Assembly: GCA_036123635.1 (NCBI GenBank)
Contig: JAZADL010000196.1
Location: 1 to 8,665, forward strand
Direction: 5' to 3'
Source: UBA9410 sp036123635
GTDB taxonomy: Bacteria; Actinomycetota; Acidimicrobiia; Acidimicrobiales; MedAcidi-G1
DNA length: 8,665 bases
The number at the start of each line of letters is the position of its first letter. Within the stretch, counting starts at the first letter, position 1. Made by a program: the position numbers and the translations under genes. Positions 6,153-8,665 of this stretch are shown piece after piece. The notes beneath the pieces were generated by a model. The model worked only from the letters and a program-made list of their open reading frames with translations, did no database searches and was not told the origin of the DNA.

Positions 6153-6159
6153 CTTCCTC
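6153..6159 (-). promoter_or_regulatory. Shine-Dalgarno of the sarcosine oxidase-like gene
   Basis: On the minus strand GAGGAAG lies just upstream of the ATG at 6148, a strong ribosome binding site. It fixes this start over the in-frame upstream ATG at 6190 and contrasts with the other visible starts in the window, which have none. Confidence 0.8.
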
Positions 6160-6171
6160 GGATCACTCTGG

Positions 6172-6192
6172 CTGTGCACCGCGGGCGCACAG
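6172..6192 (-). other. GC-rich hairpin in the gap between the two flavoenzyme genes
   Basis: CTGTGC and GCACAG pair perfectly over 6 bp around a 9-nt loop, extendable by one G-C pair past a mismatch. The hairpin lies about 24 nt upstream of the ATG at 6148 in the 111-bp gap. No run of T follows in the direction of transcription, so it is not a standard terminator. It could be an mRNA-processing or stability element, or chance. The rest of the gap (6149-6259) shows no convincing promoter or riboswitch. Confidence 0.3.
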
Positions 6193-6259
6193 GCTGAACG
6201 TCTCGTTACTCGGATTGTCGGCGTCCACAGGGACTCCCGAAGGATGGCAACTGATCGAC

Positions 6260-8665
6260 TCAGCCGCGCATCCGCTCACCGGCGGGATCGTACAAGGGTT
6301 CCAACTGGAGGCGGGCTGGACGCATTTGTCCCAGGATCTCAACTTCGAATCCGTCAAGGCCGGCGGACCCGTCGGCGAGATGAGCGGGGATGTAGCCCAG
6401 ACCGACGCTGCAGCCGATGTGGTGGGCGAAGCCACCGGAGGTGAGGAACCCCACGCACTCGCCGGAGTGGAATACCGGCTCGTCGTGGATGGCGTCGGCG
6501 TCATCGGCGTTGATGACCAGGGTGACCAGGCGGCGGGACGGGCCCCGTTCCAACTCATCTCTGGCCGCCTCCCGGCCGATGAAGTCGGTCGGCTTATCCA
6601 CCTTCACGAACCGCGACATGCCGGCCTCGGCCGGGGTGAAGTCAGGCCGGTACTCCAGGTTCCACACACCAAAACCTTTCTCTAGGCGTAGGGACATGAA
6701 GGCTCGGCTTCCGAACGGGGTGACGTCCAACTTGCGGCCCTCCCCTCCGGATCCACTGGCTGCCACGATGGCCTGCCGCAAGGTCTCCTGGTGTTCTCCG
6801 GTGCAGTAGAGCTCGTAGCCCAACTCCCCGGTAAACGACAGGCGGGCCAGCACTACGGGCACCCCACCAACCGTCATTTCCCGTAGGTCCCGGAACCGCA
6901 GGCCGTGGTTGGAGACGTCCTCGTCGGTCAGCCGACCCAAGAGGTCTCGAGAGTCCGGACCGGAGAGGGACCAGCCCAGCAGGTCCTCGCTCCGGTCGAC
7001 GACCGTCACCCCCTCGTCGGGGAGGTGATGCAGGAACAGGCGCATGGTGATGGCCGGCATGGCACCCGAGCCGAACAGCACGAACCGGTCTTCGGCTAGG
7101 CGACCCACCGTCAGGTCGGCGGCCAGCCGACCTTTTTGGGTCAGGATCGGGGTGAGAGTCAGGCGCCCGACCTTCGGTAGGTGGTTGGCCACGATGCCGT
7201 CGAGGAAGCGAGCAGCCCCGGGACCCGAGATCTCGTACTTGGCGAAGTTGGCGATCTCCAGGAGGCCGACACCGGTACGCACGGCTTGGCACTCCTCAGC
7301 GACTGGTTCGAATGCGTTGGACCGGCGAAAGGTGGGGATCTCGATCTGTCCGGGGCCCTCCGGGGAAAACCAGAGGGCATGTTCCAAACCGAAGGATGCA
7401 CCCCATACCGCTCCCTGGGCGTCCAGGGCGTTGTACGACGGCGTAGTCCGCCATTCCCGGGCCGCGGGCAGCTCCTCGTTGGGGTAGGTGAGCATGAAGC
7501 GTCGCCGGTAGTTCTCCTGGGACTTCAGGAATGTGTAGTCCCTGGTGGCGAAGCCTCCGAACCGGCCGACGTCCATGGCGTACACGTCCATCTCTGGCTC
7601 GCCGTCAATGATCCACTGGGCCAGGCACAGGCCGACGCCGCCGGCCTGGCAGAGCCCGGCCATCACCGCGCAGGCCACCCAGTAGTTGTCGATACCGGGG
7701 ACTGGGCCAATGAGAGGATTGCCGTCCGGGGCGAAGGTGAATGGGCCATTAACGACCCGGGCGATGCCGGAGGAGGCGAGGGCGGGCATTCGCTGCTGAG
7801 CGATTTCGATTCGGTCGGCGAACCGCTCCAGATCGGGAGTCAGCAGGCGCATCCCGAAGTCCAGGGGTGTGGTGTCGACCGACCAGGGTTTTCCGGCGTT
7901 TTCATAGGTTCCCACCAGCAGACCGTTGCCCTCTTGTCGGGTGTAGACGCCACCCTCGTAGTCGATGGTCACCGCCAGCTCGTCGTCGTGGTCGACGATT
8001 TCTTGCAACTCTTCGGTGATCACGTACTGATGCTCCATGGGCAGTAGGGGCAGTTCGACGCCGACTAATCGGCCCAGTTCTCGAGCCCACAGGCCACCGG
8101 CGTTCACGACTACCTCGGCGTTGATGAGCCCCTTCTCGGTGTGGACGTCCCATGAGCCGTCGGGTCTCTGCGTCAGGTCATGGACCGGGTTGTTCCGGAT
8201 GATCTCGGCACCGTGGTGGATGGCTGACCGGGCGTAGGCGTTGGTCACGCCCGACGGGTCGACGCTCCCGTCCGCCGGTTCGAACAGGGCGCCCAGGTAC
8301 TCGTCGGTGTTAATCAGCGGGTTGAGGCGCTTCACCTCGTCCATGGAGATGAAGTCGGCATCCATGCCCATGTATCGGGCCTTGGCCCGCTCCAGGCGCA
8401 GGTAGTCGAGGCGCTCAGGTGTGGAGGCCAGGTAGAGGCCTCCCGGCCAGCGCGTGCCGCAGGAGACGCCGGACAGCGCCTCGATTTCGGCGTACAGGGC
8501 CAGGGTGTAGGACTGAAGGGAGGCGATGTTGGGATCGGAGTTGACCGTGTGGACGACCCCAGCGGCGTGCCAGGTGGATCCAGCGGTGAGTTCGGCCCGT
8601 TCGACCAGCATGCAGTTGCTCATGCCCATCTTGGCCAGGTGGTACAGCACGCTGACACCGGTGAC
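6260..8665 (-). CDS. Dimethylglycine/sarcosine dehydrogenase-type FAD protein with GcvT domain (partial, 5' end off window)
   Basis: 801 residues are visible, entering from the window edge as VTGVSVLYHLAKMG, the second half of the N-terminal GxGxxG FAD motif; probably only 10-30 residues are missing from a protein of about 810-830. The DAO domain covers about 1-360. LTAGSTWHAAG (26-36) contains H33, equivalent to the His that carries covalent FAD in mammalian dimethylglycine dehydrogenase (DMGDH). MEHQYVIT (210-217) and VYTRQEGNGLLVGTYE (240-255) are further family motifs. An FAO-type linker (about 360-435, with EWRTTPSYNALDAQGAVWG) leads to the GcvT-like domain: GRLAADLTV (513-521, the second Asp of the T-protein DDL motif kept as D517), GELGYELY (613-620) and RLEKGFGVWNLEY (660-672). 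A GcvT C-terminal barrel runs from about 710 to 795. Known relatives oxidise the N-methyl group and pass the one-carbon unit to tetrahydrofolate as 5,10-methylene-THF. First visible gene of a probable two-gene unit. Dimethylglycine versus sarcosine or another N-methyl substrate cannot be decided. Confidence 0.92.
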   Translation of the reverse strand, partial: VTGVSVLYHLAKMGMSNCMLVERAELTAGSTWHAAGVVHTVNSDPNIASLQSYTLALYAEIEALSGVSCGTRWPGGLYLASTPERLDYLRLERAKARYMGMDADFISMDEVKRLNPLINTDEYLGALFEPADGSVDPSGVTNAYARSAIHHGAEIIRNNPVHDLTQRPDGSWDVHTEKGLINAEVVVNAGGLWARELGRLVGVELPLLPMEHQYVITEELQEIVDHDDELAVTIDYEGGVYTRQEGNGLLVGTYENAGKPWSVDTTPLDFGMRLLTPDLERFADRIEIAQQRMPALASSGIARVVNGPFTFAPDGNPLIGPVPGIDNYWVACAVMAGLCQAGGVGLCLAQWIIDGEPEMDVYAMDVGRFGGFATRDYTFLKSQENYRRRFMLTYPNEELPAAREWRTTPSYNALDAQGAVWGASFGLEHALWFSPEGPGQIEIPTFRRSNAFEPVAEECQAVRTGVGLLEIANFAKYEISGPGAARFLDGIVANHLPKVGRLTLTPILTQKGRLAADLTVGRLAEDRFVLFGSGAMPAITMRLFLHHLPDEGVTVVDRSEDLLGWSLSGPDSRDLLGRLTDEDVSNHGLRFRDLREMTVGGVPVVLARLSFTGELGYELYCTGEHQETLRQAIVAASGSGGEGRKLDVTPFGSRAFMSLRLEKGFGVWNLEYRPDFTPAEAGMSRFVKVDKPTDFIGREAARDELERGPSRRLVTLVINADDADAIHDEPVFHSGECVGFLTSGGFAHHIGCSVGLGYIPAHLADGSAGLDGFEVEILGQMRPARLQLEPLYDPAGERMRG

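Noticed and set aside
6149..6259. Glycine riboswitch before the sarcosine oxidase-like gene
   Set aside because: The pathway made it worth looking for, but the gap is 111 bp and I could not find the conserved glycine aptamer core elements; only one simple hairpin is present.
6163..6558. Minus-strand frame spanning the gap between the two flavoenzymes
   Set aside because: Most of it overlaps the 3' part of the DMGDH-type gene in another frame, and the translation is a Ser/Pro/Thr-rich shadow. The real coding frame ends with TGA at 6260.
6260..8665. DMSP demethylase (DmdA)
   Set aside because: DmdA is a stand-alone GcvT-like protein of about 370 residues. This protein has a full N-terminal FAD domain with the covalent-flavin His motif and an FAO linker, so it is DMGDH/SARDH type.

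Overview
The window is GC-rich, tightly packed bacterial DNA, most likely from an actinobacterium and plausibly from a marine Acidimicrobiia-like lineage. Three things point there. The ValS is of the variant type carrying GWDDNGLPTERRV, which I know from actinobacteria such as Streptomyces as well as from rickettsiae and archaea. Genes that begin a transcript carry a TANNNT -10 box 6-9 nt before the start codon and no Shine-Dalgarno, the pattern of leaderless transcription common in Actinobacteria. The gene content (MFS exporter, PhyH oxygenase, AhpD-like protein, dimethylglycine/sarcosine-type dehydrogenases) is usual in marine actinobacterial genomes. The taxonomic call is an inference.

Layout: (1) 1-1289, minus: valS, N-terminal 429 residues, cut by the left edge. 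(2) 1342-2529, plus: DHA1-type MFS exporter, divergent from valS. (3) 2547-3371, minus: PhyH-family Fe(II)/2-oxoglutarate dioxygenase, tail to tail with the exporter. (4) 3428-3988, plus: RDD-family membrane protein, divergent from phyH. (5) 4074-4745, plus: carboxymuconolactone decarboxylase/AhpD-fold protein with its own promoter and a 12-bp palindrome. (6) 4835-6148, minus: DAO-family FAD amino-acid oxidoreductase resembling monomeric sarcosine oxidase. (7) 6260-8665, minus: DMGDH/SARDH-type protein (FAD domain plus GcvT-like folate domain), lacking only a short N-terminus at the right edge.

Genes 7 and 6 probably form a co-transcribed unit for oxidative N-demethylation of methylated glycines (betaine, dimethylglycine, sarcosine), with released one-carbon units passed to tetrahydrofolate. 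The other genes look like independent single-gene units. Every intergenic gap is short (17-111 bp), and no stretch over 300 bp lacks a gene. I saw no RNA genes, insertion sequences, CRISPR arrays or prophage traces. Nothing here is a clear new multi-gene system. The most interesting points are the uniform leaderless promoter architecture, the promoter palindrome before the AhpD-like gene, its displaced cysteine pair, and a sarcosine-oxidase-like enzyme that keeps the substrate-binding residues but lacks the covalent-flavin cysteine.
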